Shown: in pieces, positions 32,666-43,414 of the stretch
Numbering within the stretch: the first letter of the stretch is position 1
Layout: each line of letters opens with the position of its first letter
Source: Kalmusia sp. IMI 367209
Taxonomy: Eukaryota; Ascomycota; Dothideomycetes; Pleosporales; Didymosphaeriaceae
Reading direction: 5' to 3'
DNA length: 64,000 nt
Assembly: GCA_027946365.1 (NCBI GenBank)
Contig: JAPEUQ010000001.1
Coordinates: forward strand, 3,162,001-3,226,000
Made by a program: the position numbers and the translations under genes
The notes under the pieces: model-generated
Databases searched by the model: none
What the model was told of the DNA's origin: nothing
Seen by the model: the letters and a program-made list of their open reading frames with translations, nothing else

Positions 32666-34849
32666 TCTGGGAATAGGTTTAGGTAGTGGACGATGTTTGG
32701 AACACCCCTAACAAGTTATGGACAATGAAGCGCCCTTGCTTTTTATACCACCTCAGAATGAGAACGTTCGCTTGAGCCTCGAAAAGTACATGGAGATTGG
32801 TGCATGCGCCCCGGTAACTGTTCGAATGTAACACTAGAAAGGCGGGTGTACGTGACTCACAACGATTCTCCAAAGAGAGAGACGGAGATAGCGCAGTCGG
32901 TGCAGGCAACTTGGATGCAGCCACGCAGGATTGGTCGACAAGAGCATCAAAGTCGATGTATTCGAGCAGAGCGCTTCGAAGGATGAACAAAGACTTCGTA
33001 ACTATACCAATAAAGTAGCCGTCATCAGCGCCCTTGTCATGTCATCCCAACAGACGTCCAGTTGAGAAACACAGAGGATCGGGCGGCTTGTGCGAGAAGC
33101 AACGGCGTTTTTTTCTGTGAGCAGTCCCAGGGTGGGGGGAAGTTTGCAAAAGTTCGGTGAGTAGAACGGGTCGGCCGGAAAAAAGCCTGCTGTGACCCTG
33201 CAGTTGCCTTCCCTGACGCCTCTTTCTGATGGTACCAGTTCATCTCCGTCTCCAAATGTAGCTTTCATTTGCGCGTTCGCTTGAGCTGCGGCCGCCTTTT
33301 GTCCATTAGCTTGCACCGGTTGGAGTGCAGTCCAAAACCAAGACCGATAAAGTCGGTGGGCGAGAGGTGCATTTGACGGAACTAGAATGATGCCTAGAGC
33401 TGCTACAACTCATATGGTCGTCGTTGTTCCATAGTCACGCAAAGCATGACACGTACCAACCAGTAGCCTTTTCCTGGGGACACGCCATGCTACGGGGTTT
33501 CCAGGGACTGACGCATTCATTTCAATTGGGATTTAGGTGGGCCCAATGAGAATGCAATATGGGGGTGTCGTAGCCAAAGATGGCGTCGTCGGCCGCGTGG
33601 GTGACGGGGACCGGGACAGGAAGCCCAAAACCGGCACGCTTCGGTTTGACGTTTCAGCCCTAGGGTGGCAAGAATCTGTCTAGTCTACAAGGCCCATCTT
33701 ACACCGCATGTTGAGTCGGGTGTTGGTCCTCGGAGAGTTATCATGCATGAGCCAGAGACTGGTGAGAAGGCATGGCAACGACCCAGTGGCGAATTTTGAC
33801 TTTAGGCATGACAGGGTATGGATAGACCAGACATGCATGGCCTGCAAGCCCAACGGAAGTCTCTGTCTTCTGTCCACTAGAAGGGAGAGTCGCTGGGGAG
33901 ACGTCCGAATGAAGAGTTTGGGGGCCGATATCCGGTGAGGTGCTTAGGGGGTCAGGCCAAATCCTAGATTTGCAAAAGCACCCAAAAGGAAAAATGGCTC
34001 GAGATAGTCGACTCGTCATATTTTGAAGACGTTAAAAGAGAATTTGGGACCCTGTCATCTGGGTGCAGCTCACGCGTCTCCCCGCACTGCGAAGTCGATA
34101 CTGCCGACAGAGCTAGTCGGTCTTACTCACGGCTTAGCGTGGATTGAAGGGCTGATCAAGGCTCCAGGCAGAGCAACTTGAAGGGCTGAAACGATTGGTG
34201 CGGACGAAATCAGTATATGTGAAGAAGAGTCCAGCTCCTGGCAGACCGTACTTCTGCCTTGACATGATCATCCAAAACCGGTGACGGTGGAGCAAGTGCA
34301 TGAAAGAAGACAAACTGGTCCGTCGTCAGCATCTACGTTCGCGCATGACTAGAGACAGAGGGGGAGGGTGTTGTTCGCGCGCGCACATGCGACTACGATT
34401 GAGGTGCGCAGAAGGCCGTCAGCTCCCCCTGTGTGGTGAAGTGCTGATTGCCAAGGACGCGGATATCCGCCTGTCGTTGCCTAGGACCGGTTGCCTGCTG
34501 TCGGATGAGACCAAGGGGACCAGACAATGGCGCGCGAGAAAGCCATCGGTTCAGAGGCGAGATGGAGGCTATCCAAGGATCCTGGATTGTCATGTTGACC
34601 CGTGCGTTGCTGGAGGGGAGTGCATTTTAGGAAGGCGCGCATGCCTTACACGCGCTATCCGCAGTCGGTTAGCGGCGTGAACAGAGCCGCATCATATGAC
34701 CGCGTTTACTGGACGCGTCGGCCGCAACATATATTCCAATGCCTGGCGCCAGGTTGCCTTGTGGCTGTAGATGTGACGAGAGCTCCGAAATGAGGATCTG
34801 AGGCGCGTTCAGAGATATAACGAGCCTCAAACAACCACAAGGAAGAAAT

Positions 34850-34890
<41 letters not shown>

Positions 34891-35333
34891 CGGATTAAAG
34901 AACGGTCAATCTCAGAGCTGCGTCGCGAGCCACGCGTCGAACGCAGGCATGAAGGCGACCTTGGACGACCTCGGGATGGTTGCACGCGTCGAAGCAACAA
35001 CCCTTCAATTGCCTTCTGGCAGTCGTGTACGCGCTCGGAGAACCTCGACTACGCGTTGGATGCCCTTCATAACTTGCACAATTGTGCCGTGCACAGACAT
35101 GCTGCGCCTTGAAGAGGGCAAGCGTACCGCCATTCGATGCAAGACATGCGAAGCTCGTGCGGCCCGCGTCTGGCGATCTACGTGAACCGTGGACGCGCCT
35201 CACAACATTCCCGGCCACGTACAATTGCGCTGCCTTTCCATCCTTTCCTACATGACCTTGCATCTTCGACGTTGTTGAATTCACGCACACTTTTCCTACG
35301 CGTCGGTCATTTCCTCTTCGAATTTCCGTCAAG
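32666..35333. other. long gene-free stretch upstream of the homeobox gene
   Basis: About 2.7 kb contains only short frames lacking recognisable features (for example 33002-33316 on the minus strand and 34300-34680 on the plus strand). It includes a GT microsatellite at about 34852-34889. It probably carries regulatory DNA for the homeobox gene and possibly an unrecognised non-coding transcript. Confidence 0.5.
34852..34889 (+). repeat. (GT)n dinucleotide microsatellite
   Basis: About 18 uninterrupted GT units lie roughly 450 bases upstream of the homeobox start codon. The reading frame encoding Cys-Val repeats across it is an artefact of the repeat. Confidence 0.95.
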
Positions 35334-37378
35334 ATGACCAGTTCATCGCCTCTGCCTTCCTCGTCGCCCGTGTCGAGCAAGCGCAGCCACGATGGAGAGC
35401 TCGCCTTTCTCAACCATTCGCCCACCACCGTCGCCAATTGCTTGCCTCCCGACGTCGACAACAAGCCGCTCGCTCGCCAGAAACGAAGGCGCACCAGGTT
35501 CGTCTTTATCCTTACGTTTCTCCCTCATGGTCGTATTCATGTTGCACGCGACTTTCCGGCGCGTCGTTGCATGTGTGTCCGTGCATTACCTAAGCCCCGC
35601 ATGCGCGTTCGGCCCAATACATGCTGACTTCCATCGCGTACAGCAAAGAAGACGAGGAGGTGTTGAAGGCTGAATATCAGAAGAATCCGAAGCCCGACAA
35701 AGCAGCTCGCATCGAAATCGTGAGCAAAGTTGCGCTGGGTGAGAAAGAGGTCCAGGTGTGTGGTGATCCCCATGTCACATGGTCGCGTGTCTGTCAGGTG
35801 TTGAGCGAATAGCTAACGTCCACGCTTACTTAGATCTGGTTTCAGAACAAACGACAGAACGACCGCCGCCGCTCCAGACCTCTCGACCACCCCAACACAC
35901 CGTCACTAATGTCTTCATCCTCTACCATGTCCGACCCGCCCATCGAAGACGAGACGAATCCGCGCGACACTACACATGAGGGAATCGAGCCCAAATCGCC
36001 AGATGCGACCCCGCACCTCGCAAATGCCGAGCCCACGACACATCCTGCAGAGCTCGCAGAGCCCATAGAGCCTGCCAAAACTGCAGACGACACGACCGAG
36101 GAGACGCGTTCCGAAGAGCAAGCAGAAGCCGCAGAAGTCACAGAAGCAGCCACAGAAGATCTCGCGTCAGAATCATCTCAAGCGGCAGTAGCAGAAACCC
36201 CCGAGCCTGAGAAGCCAGAGTCCCAGGCCATCGAGGCTACCGAAACCACCGTAGACTCGAGCGTGGTTCCATCTACCGACCCGCAGACAGCCGACACCGC
36301 GCCCACTGAACTGAGCAGCTCCCAGCAAAATGTTTCGTCCTCGCAAGGTGCTTCGCAATCGCGCACGAACTGGATCTCGAACCGCCGAAGCGCGTCTTTT
36401 ATGCGCTCAGCCGAAGACTATGCGCACGAAGTCATCGCGTTCCCGCATCCCTCACAGCCTGCGACGGAAGGCCCTACCGCAACGCGAACGATGAAGCGCG
36501 CGCATTCCTTCGTGCGCATCTCGACCAACGAAGACGGCACTGCGCGCGTTGTCACAGACCTGGACAAGACACCTTCTCCGCCGCACCACAAGACGAATGG
36601 CGCTCCTTTCGCCCGTGCCGCAGCCGGACTTCGGAGGAGTTACAGCGCTGCAGGCTTGAATGAGCGGTTGGCTGCTGCCTCGCGCGAGGAGCGCAGCCCG
36701 AAATTGCCGCGAACATCCAGCACTGTTGGCCGAAGCAGAGACTCGCGCGCGTGGGAGTTTTGGTGTGATCCAGATAGCCGTTACAATACTAGCTTGACGA
36801 CGCGCGCTGAGCAGGAGACGAGCGGCAGCGCGGCTGATGCTATCGGTCTTCTACGTGCAAATCGGAAAATATTGGCGCAAAACCAAGCGCGTCAGAACAC
36901 CCCGGTCATCTCGCGCCACCAGTCGGCGAAGATGTCACCGCAATACGGCGTCAAGAAGTCGCGTGGTCCTATGCAGCGCGCCTCCACCGTCAACGGCCGT
37001 CTCCAATCCAAGGGCTCAGACAGTAGCGAGACCGACGAACTGCCTCAGACCGAGTCCGACAAGGAGAACTGGGCGCCCGATGTACCGAAGACACAGCGAT
37101 CGCGGCAAGTCCACCAGAGCCCGGCTGTGAAGCATGCGCGCCGGATCTTGGGCGAAAACACGGAGATCATGTCGCAGAGTAATAGTTTGGGCGCTATGCT
37201 GGGCAAGTCGACGCCGAAGAAAGGGGGGAGGAGGACTTCGGATCCTGAGCAGGATGAAGAACTGAGAATGTTCATGGGTAGTGACGCGGGCGTAAGTGGG
37301 AGGACAACCGTGAGCTCGGCGGAAGAAGCGGGCTGCGTGGAGGGATTGCTGAAGCTAAGTCAGGGTCAGTGGAGGTGA
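35334..37378 (+). CDS. homeobox transcription factor (Yox1/Yhp1-like)
   Basis: A nuclear DNA-binding protein of 606 aa from exons 35334-35497, 35644-35755 and 35834-37378 (1,821 nt). The homeodomain is at about residues 48-107. It starts RQKRRRTSKEDEEVLKAEYQ, continues NPKPDKAARIEIV and ends with recognition helix EVQIWFQNKRQNDRRR. The W, F, N and R of helix 3 are all present. One intron falls in the N-terminal arm and one just before IWFQN. The rest is disordered: an acidic Glu/Thr/Ala stretch follows the homeodomain, then many Ser-Pro sites and basic patches. TESDKENWAPDVPKTQRSRQ and RRILGENTEIM resemble segments seen in fungal cell-cycle homeobox repressors. Assignment to Yox1/Yhp1 rather than another fungal homeobox group is tentative. 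Confidence 0.88.
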
Positions 37379-37826
37379 GACCGACCACGAAGCTTGCTTC
37401 GATGAAGATGATTGACGACCTTTCTTTCTTGCATGCATTTGGAGCGGGGCCGGGATTAGTTTGGCGTTCTTGGGTGGAAGGCTTGATGGCGTTTGCAATT
37501 ATCAGTGATTGTTGGGTGGCCCATTTGAAGGCATAGTGTTCTATTAACTATGAAAATGCATGATCGATATCAGATTATTCCTCCACATATCTTGAACCGT
37601 GAACCACAGTGAAGCCATCAAATCCCCCAAACCGTCACCACTAATAAGTCCACGAGCACACGTCACTCACGCATTGCGCATCCCAGGGTCCCATTACGGA
37701 AACGCCTCGCTCTACAAAGCAATGCAGACCATGTACCCCAGCGCTCATGCAAACCAAACCCTCACACGCCTTCGTCTCCATGTCGTTGTCTAAGTCTGGA
37801 CCGCCCACCCACGTCTACCGCTCAGC
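37379..37826. other. intergenic, convergent gene ends
   Basis: About 450 bp lies between the stop codons of the homeobox and the second BRCT gene. It probably holds both 3' UTRs. A 64-codon plus-strand frame at 37599-37793 has no support. Confidence 0.45.
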
Positions 37827-39996
37827 TTAGTACTCGAACCTTGGCCCATTCCCGGCCCTCTTCTGCGCCGCAGTCCGATAGTCGATAAAAATCGCCCTCC
37901 CAGCCTTCTGGCCTCCAACCGTAGCACCTGGCCTCGCATTTCCGTTCCCCGATCTATCTACAGCGCCGCTTAGGCGTTTCGGAACGGCGTCTTGCGTCCG
38001 CGGCTTCTCATATGGCGACAAGGCTTCGCGCGGCGGCGGCGGGCCACTCGCCGTATTAAAAAGCGGACGATTATAATTGAACCTCCTCGGCTTCGAGCCG
38101 ATGCCCAACTGCGCCTTGAACGCCGCTTCCTCCTTGACTCTATTCTCTTCTGCGCGCCGCCGCGCGTCGTCCGCCTCGCGCACCAACGCGCTGCCTATGC
38201 CGCCTTCGCCCAGCACCTCGTCCAGCCCAGGCAAGCCCCACGCGTTGCGCGCATACGCCTCGGCCGCGTCGACGCTCGCGCCCACGGCAAGCGTGGGCAT
38301 GGCGCCCGTGGGCAGGCCTGCGGCGGGGCGCCGCCAGATGAAGGGCTCGATGGCGAAGGCTTGCGCGCGAAGGCGCTGGAGGGGTGCGTCTAGGCGCTCG
38401 TGCCAGGAGAGGAGGGTCAGGTCGCGGAAGGCGTGGCGGAAGGCGCGGAAGGAGGGGCGAAGGGGAGTTGGGTGGGGAGAGGGTCGTCTGGTGGGGTTTG
38501 CGTTTTGAGGGCGTGGGCGGTGTGATGAGGGCGCGGAGGCGGAGGGCTTCTTTGGAGGCTTCAGGGTTGGCCTGGTTGCCTTGTTCTTCTTCTCCGTGTG
38601 GCGAGGCAGGGGTTGAAGTAGGGGGAGTAGCGTAAGGTAGGAGGGCGTGCATATCTGCGGCTAGTTTGTCACCGTTTTGCGCCGCTTGTGCTACTGGCCA
38701 TTTCGATGTTGGGATCGAGGGGGGAGTGTATCGCGCTATGGTGCAGTAGACGTGTGGCTTGGTGTGGGACTCGTATAGGCGGAGGTCGTAGCGGGCGAAG
38801 GTGTTGAGGTGGGGGTTTGAGCGGAGGAGGAGGAGTTTGTATTCGAAGCCTGTAGGGTCGAGGTAGATGTGGTAGAGGTCTGTGAGTTTTGCTTCAGCGG
38901 GTTTGGACGGGGCAGGGGTAGAGGTGGAAGGTGTGAATAGCGTTCGCGGCGGAGGTGGGGGAGTATGAGAGGAAGAAGATGGAAGTGTGTAGTTGAGGCA
39001 AGGCGGGAAGATAGATGGGGTAGGCGCAGAGTCGGTCGCAAGAGATAGAGGAGAGGTGCCATCGGCTGGCTCCATCGACAGAGACTCTTCTTCGTTCTGC
39101 GTTTCTTGTTGCGGTGGAGATTTGGCAACAGATGGAGTAGGCCGTGATGCAGGTCGACGTTTAGCAGTCTGAGGAGATAGAATAGAGTCCTGATCAGCTA
39201 CGTCCGCAACCCTCTCTTCGAGGCCCAATGCGTTCGTAACTCCTCTTTGCTTATCCTTCTCCGCCTCCCTCGCCTCCCTCTTCTTCCTCAGATCGTCGAG
39301 TGCGCTTGCAAAGAAACCACTAGACCGCGAAGAAGGCTTACTCGACGTACCTGAGCCGATGTCTTTCATTGCCAGATCGCAACCCATGTTGAACTTCTTT
39401 GCTACACATCATTAATCATAGATCATCAATGGCAATGAGTTCAAGGGAAGGGTAAACTTACCATCAGCCTGTGGTCCCAGACGCTTCATCTGCTTGGCAT
39501 TCCTGCGCTGCGTCCGTTGGACTTCCCAAGTGTACTTGCGCTCGGCGAGACGCCTGCGCCTTTGGAGGGAGTCCTCGAGCCAGTCGAAGCTGACTATGAA
39601 GGCACCGAGTTTCTTTGCTTGTTGTACTGTCGAGCATTAGCTCCTGCGTACAGGTAGGCGACAATAGCAAGCCACGGGAAACGGTCCTTTCAGAGAGAGA
39701 GCTGCGAGTGTGAGTCGGATTGAAGGGCCTCTGGACGGGTGAGACCTCCTTCTAACATCTACGACCGGGCTCTCAAGCTGCTGTTCCGCCTAAAGTCGTG
39801 CTTCGTCGACAAACATACCAGGCCCAGAATTCTTCTTATACGTGTCCTTGGAACAGATCAGGTGTGTGACCCCCTCTCCAACCCTCGGTGTCCATCGTCC
39901 ACCATTATTCTCGACCCACTTCTTCAGCTGGTCAGTGCCCTTTCTGGGACCAACATCGCCGGCTGCTGAAATAACGAGATTCTTGAGCGGCGCCAT
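37827..39996 (-). CDS. BRCT-domain protein with a possible WGR-like domain, one apparent frameshift
   Basis: Exons 39996-39819, 39626-39462 and 39401-37827 total 1,918 nt, one base over a multiple of three. Residues 1 to about 90 form a BRCT domain: LKNLVISAAGDVG, WVENNGGRWTPRVGEGVTHL and, across the first intron, QQAKKLGAFIVSFDWLEDSL with the BRCT Trp. A basic Arg/Lys stretch and a disordered Pro/Ser region follow. A globular segment LTDLYHIYLDPTGFEYKLLL then RYDLRLYESHTKPHVYC looks like a WGR-type fold. The frame then shifts: RALITPPTPSK is upstream and SFRAFRHAFRDLTLLSWHER downstream, needing one base removed between about 38450 and 38520. The C-terminus includes GLPGLDEVLGEGG and a Lys/Arg-rich end. 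It may be a nuclear DNA-repair or PARP-related accessory protein; the role is not known. Confidence 0.72.
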
Positions 39997-40682
39997 TGCA
40001 CGTCGACGATGACGTATTCTGTTAGTTGTGATCGATGGCTTCGGTTGTTAAGCTGTGGCGACAGTGGGATTGATGTTGGGTTGGTAGAAATAAGGAGAAG
40101 ATCGAGTTGTAGGGCGGGCGACAGCTTTAAAGGGAGATATGAGAGGCTCGAAGAGCGAAGTACTCGCCGACTCTTACTTTGGAGAAACCTGGAGGCGTAA
40201 AAGTAAAAGTTGAGGCTGTTTGGTCACGGCGGTAGTCGGCTTGGATACTAGTAATAGAAGACTGTAACGTAGGCCGCAATACCGCAATACGAGATCAGCT
40301 ACTTTTAATGTGAATGAGTATAAGGACCTCAGAAATCAGAATAGCGGTCGAGGCAACAGTGGTCAATGTACGATATTGCCGAAGAGATCGTTAGGTCCCA
40401 TACGGTACCCACGGGCAAGGACAGGTATTCAAGCATGGTAGAATAAGCACGATCTAGTGGATACTCTCGAGAACTGCAGTGTTGGTCATGGCCATAGTAA
40501 TCCGCCAGCTTTGGATTCGATCGTGGAGAGCAAGATGAAAATTGTTGACAAATGAGGTGAATGATAGAGGGTGGCCCATGACTCTGACATGGCTTCCACA
40601 AGATAGAAGTCAGATCATTTGTCGATCTATGTTCTATTAACACAAAGTAACGACTAAATTGGGTCATGTCAAATCTACCTAT
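39997..40682. other. intergenic, no gene seen
   Basis: About 690 bp lies between the start of the BRCT/WGR gene and the 3' end of trpC, both on the minus strand. It includes the promoter of the former. A minus frame at 40329-40667 has unremarkable composition and is probably chance. Confidence 0.45.
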
Positions 40683-43042
40683 CTACAGCCCTTTCGCCGC
40701 TTTGACGAAAGCCTGAATTCTTTCTAAGCTCTGCTGGCCGTCTACTTCAACTCCACTGCTCACGTCGACAGCTTGGACTCGGGACCTATATTCCCCGAGA
40801 CCCTCTAGAGCCTTCTGTACATTGTCGGGGTTCAGACCGCCGGCAAAGATGACTTTGACGCTGTCGTCTTTAGTGAGAGCCTGCTTCACTTCGGACAGGT
40901 CAAGTTGTTGTCCTGTGCCTCCGGACCCAGCGTCCAGAAGCGGCAGTGCGTGGTATCCTCTTACGCCGATGCCGATCTCTTTCGGGCCGAATGCTTTGAT
41001 TACAGGAACGGGAATGAGTTTTGCCCACTCTAATGGTTCCTGGCCATGAAGTTGTACAATGTCCAGATTCAACAGCTGTTGTTGCTCGAGCACATATTCT
41101 AAAGGCTGGTTTCTGAAAACTCCAACAATCAAAGCTCGTCCAGGGTATGAAATATGATGTGACGATGCATGCTCGAAAAAGTCCGATGCAGACTGAGATG
41201 CTGCTGCTGCGGCTTTGGAATTATGAGGTTTTCGTGATTGGTGGACTGCCTCAGAAATGGCTAGCGCTGTTGTCGTCGACACAGTGCGCTTGAGTCCCGG
41301 AGCTAGTATCATTCCTATGAGATCGGCGCCTGATTCGATGGCTGTTTTCGCAGCTTCCACACTGCGAGTGCCGCATATCTTGACTAAAGGAGAGGATGCT
41401 ACCGTTACATTTGATGTAGTGCTGCCAGCAAGGAGCCGAGAAATGAATTCTGTAGTATTGGAAGCTCGCATCAGAGCCTCACCCACAAGAACAGCACCCA
41501 CTCCATTCTGTGCGTATGGTTCGACGTCTTGTGGTCCAGTGATGCCGCTCAGAGCGCACACGATGGTTTCCTTCGACACCAAGTTCATCAGGCGGCTGGT
41601 AGTGTCCATGTCAACTTCGAAATTGACAAGATTGCGATTGTTTACCCCAATGACTTTGGAACCAAGGTTGACCGCAATTTTCATTTCCTCAACGTTGTTG
41701 ACCTCAACCAAGGGCTCCATACCGAGCGACCGTGAATATTCGTAGAGTCTTTTCAGGAGCGCTTCGTCCAACATCTTTACAATGAGCAAGACCGTATCAG
41801 CACCCGCTAGTCGGGCTTCAAGAATCTGATACTCATCGAAAATGAACTCTTTCCGTAATATTGCAGGTCTATTGGGCATTCCTTCTAAACTTTGTCGCAC
41901 AGCTCTCAGATCATCGATACTGCCCTTGAACCACTCCGGCTCGGTCAGGACAGAGATAGTGCTTGCGCCTGCTTTGGCATATGTTCGAGCCTGGGCAGGG
42001 GCACAAGTGGATAACGAAATGATGCCCTTGGAAGGAGATGCACGCTTGATTTCAGCCATGAGGGAGAGGCGATAAGGTGATTGTCGCAATCGGTCGGGGA
42101 ACGAAATTTGAGGAGGAGCTAGGTTGAGGTCGTATGCGGCTTGTAGGTCAATCGGTCTCTGTGAAGGTATCTTCTTTTGCTCAGCAACGGCGGCTCGCCT
42201 ATGATCGTAGATCTTCTCTAGAATCGAATTTTGCTTGTCTTTCGGGGGCCCATTAGAGGATGCTCCATTAGTGACAGCGCCGACGGCTTTGGCGTGCGCT
42301 TCCTTGGACAGTCTATCGTTCTCTGCCCAAGTGCCTCCTTGCATGCGTAGGAAATTTCTAAACATAGGTCGGCCCTCCTCGCTCAGGATGCTCTCTGGGT
42401 GGAACTGCACTCCTTCAAGCACATATTCTTTGTGGCGTACACCCATAATAACTCCCATACCGCCTTCGGAGCGTTCTATCCAAGAGGTGACTTCGAGGCA
42501 CTGAGGTACAGTCTGATGGGTTCCTGCGAGGGAATGGTATCGTGTAACCGGAATGCCCTGTGAGACATTTGCATACAGGCCCTTTCCATCATGTACGAGC
42601 GGAGAAGTTTTTCCGTGGAAGATCTCGCCGGTCACATCGACCTTGCCGCCGAAGCTGTGGATGATGCATTGCCTGCTACTGTCAGTCCGGCGCACTCGAC
42701 CACCCAATTGAAAACGACTCACTCTCCCATGCAAACACCTAGCACTGGAATCTTACCGCCAAAGTGGCTAATGGCGGCATTGCTCACACCGGCATCTTTC
42801 TCAGGGTGGCCGGGACCGGGACTGATGACTAGCTGGGTAGGGTTCTTCGCGATGAGCTCGTCGAGGGTAATCTCGTCATTGCGGAAGACGGTTACGGTCG
42901 CACCTTCGAATACAAGATACTGATAGACATTCCAAGTAAATGAGTCGTAGTTGTCGACCAGGATGACGTTCGAGGCCGTGGGAATTGGCGGCGAGGCCTC
43001 GGGATGGTGGGGCGAGTGATCGATGACTGGCAGCGCGGGCAT
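40683..43042 (-). CDS. trpC: trifunctional tryptophan biosynthesis protein (GATase / IGPS / PRAI)
   Basis: Fused enzyme of tryptophan synthesis: the glutamine amidotransferase subunit of anthranilate synthase, indole-3-glycerol-phosphate synthase, and phosphoribosylanthranilate isomerase. Exons 43042-42723 and 42672-40683 give 769 aa, the usual fungal length. The amidotransferase domain (about 25-230) begins [18 protein letters not shown], with oxyanion loop [10 protein letters not shown], nucleophile in [10 protein letters not shown] (the intron falls in this motif) and the HPES of [13 protein letters not shown]. The IGPS domain holds [23 protein letters not shown] and [14 protein letters not shown], with the catalytic Lys and Glu. 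The PRAI domain holds [20 protein letters not shown] and [12 protein letters not shown]. All three active sites look intact. It is divergent from NUP192. Confidence 0.96.
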
Positions 43043-43414
43043 GGCGGAGGGGCCCAGCGTGTGCGAATTGAGGAGCAGTGGATCCTTTGTTGTGAACAGG
43101 CGAGCGAGGTCAAGTCTTGAGCGAGGCCAGGTGTCCGGCGGGTGAGTCACTGTTCATCTACTGCAATACGGGTGACGAATATTGTACAAGGCCATCGGAG
43201 CTTTGTTCCTGACCCGCCGATCCAAAAATACGGCCATGGACGCGGTTCGGTGGTCCGTGCACCGGCGCGCCTTTGAAAGCTTGAGTGTGCCTACTAACTT
43301 TGGGGACGCCGATGCGCTCACGGCAAACACTGGCCCACCGCCCCAACCCACCACCGCTCACGACCTTGATGGACTCCGGCTGAGTGCCTCTACCACGCGC
43401 ATCGCAGCGCCATC
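43043..43414. promoter_or_regulatory. shared divergent promoter of trpC and NUP192
   Basis: Only 372 bp lies between the two divergent start codons, so both promoters are compact and may overlap. General amino-acid control (Cpc1/Gcn4) sites are expected for trpC, but I did not find an unambiguous TGACTCA in the intergenic part. Confidence 0.55.

Noticed and set aside
34853..35185. Frames starting with repeated Cys-Val across the GT repeat
   Set aside because: They are a direct translation of the microsatellite and continue into sequence without motifs; overlapping frames on the opposite strand are equally open.
34895..35494. 199-codon minus-strand frame over the homeobox start
   Set aside because: No family features, and it covers the first homeobox exon whose splice into the homeodomain is clear.
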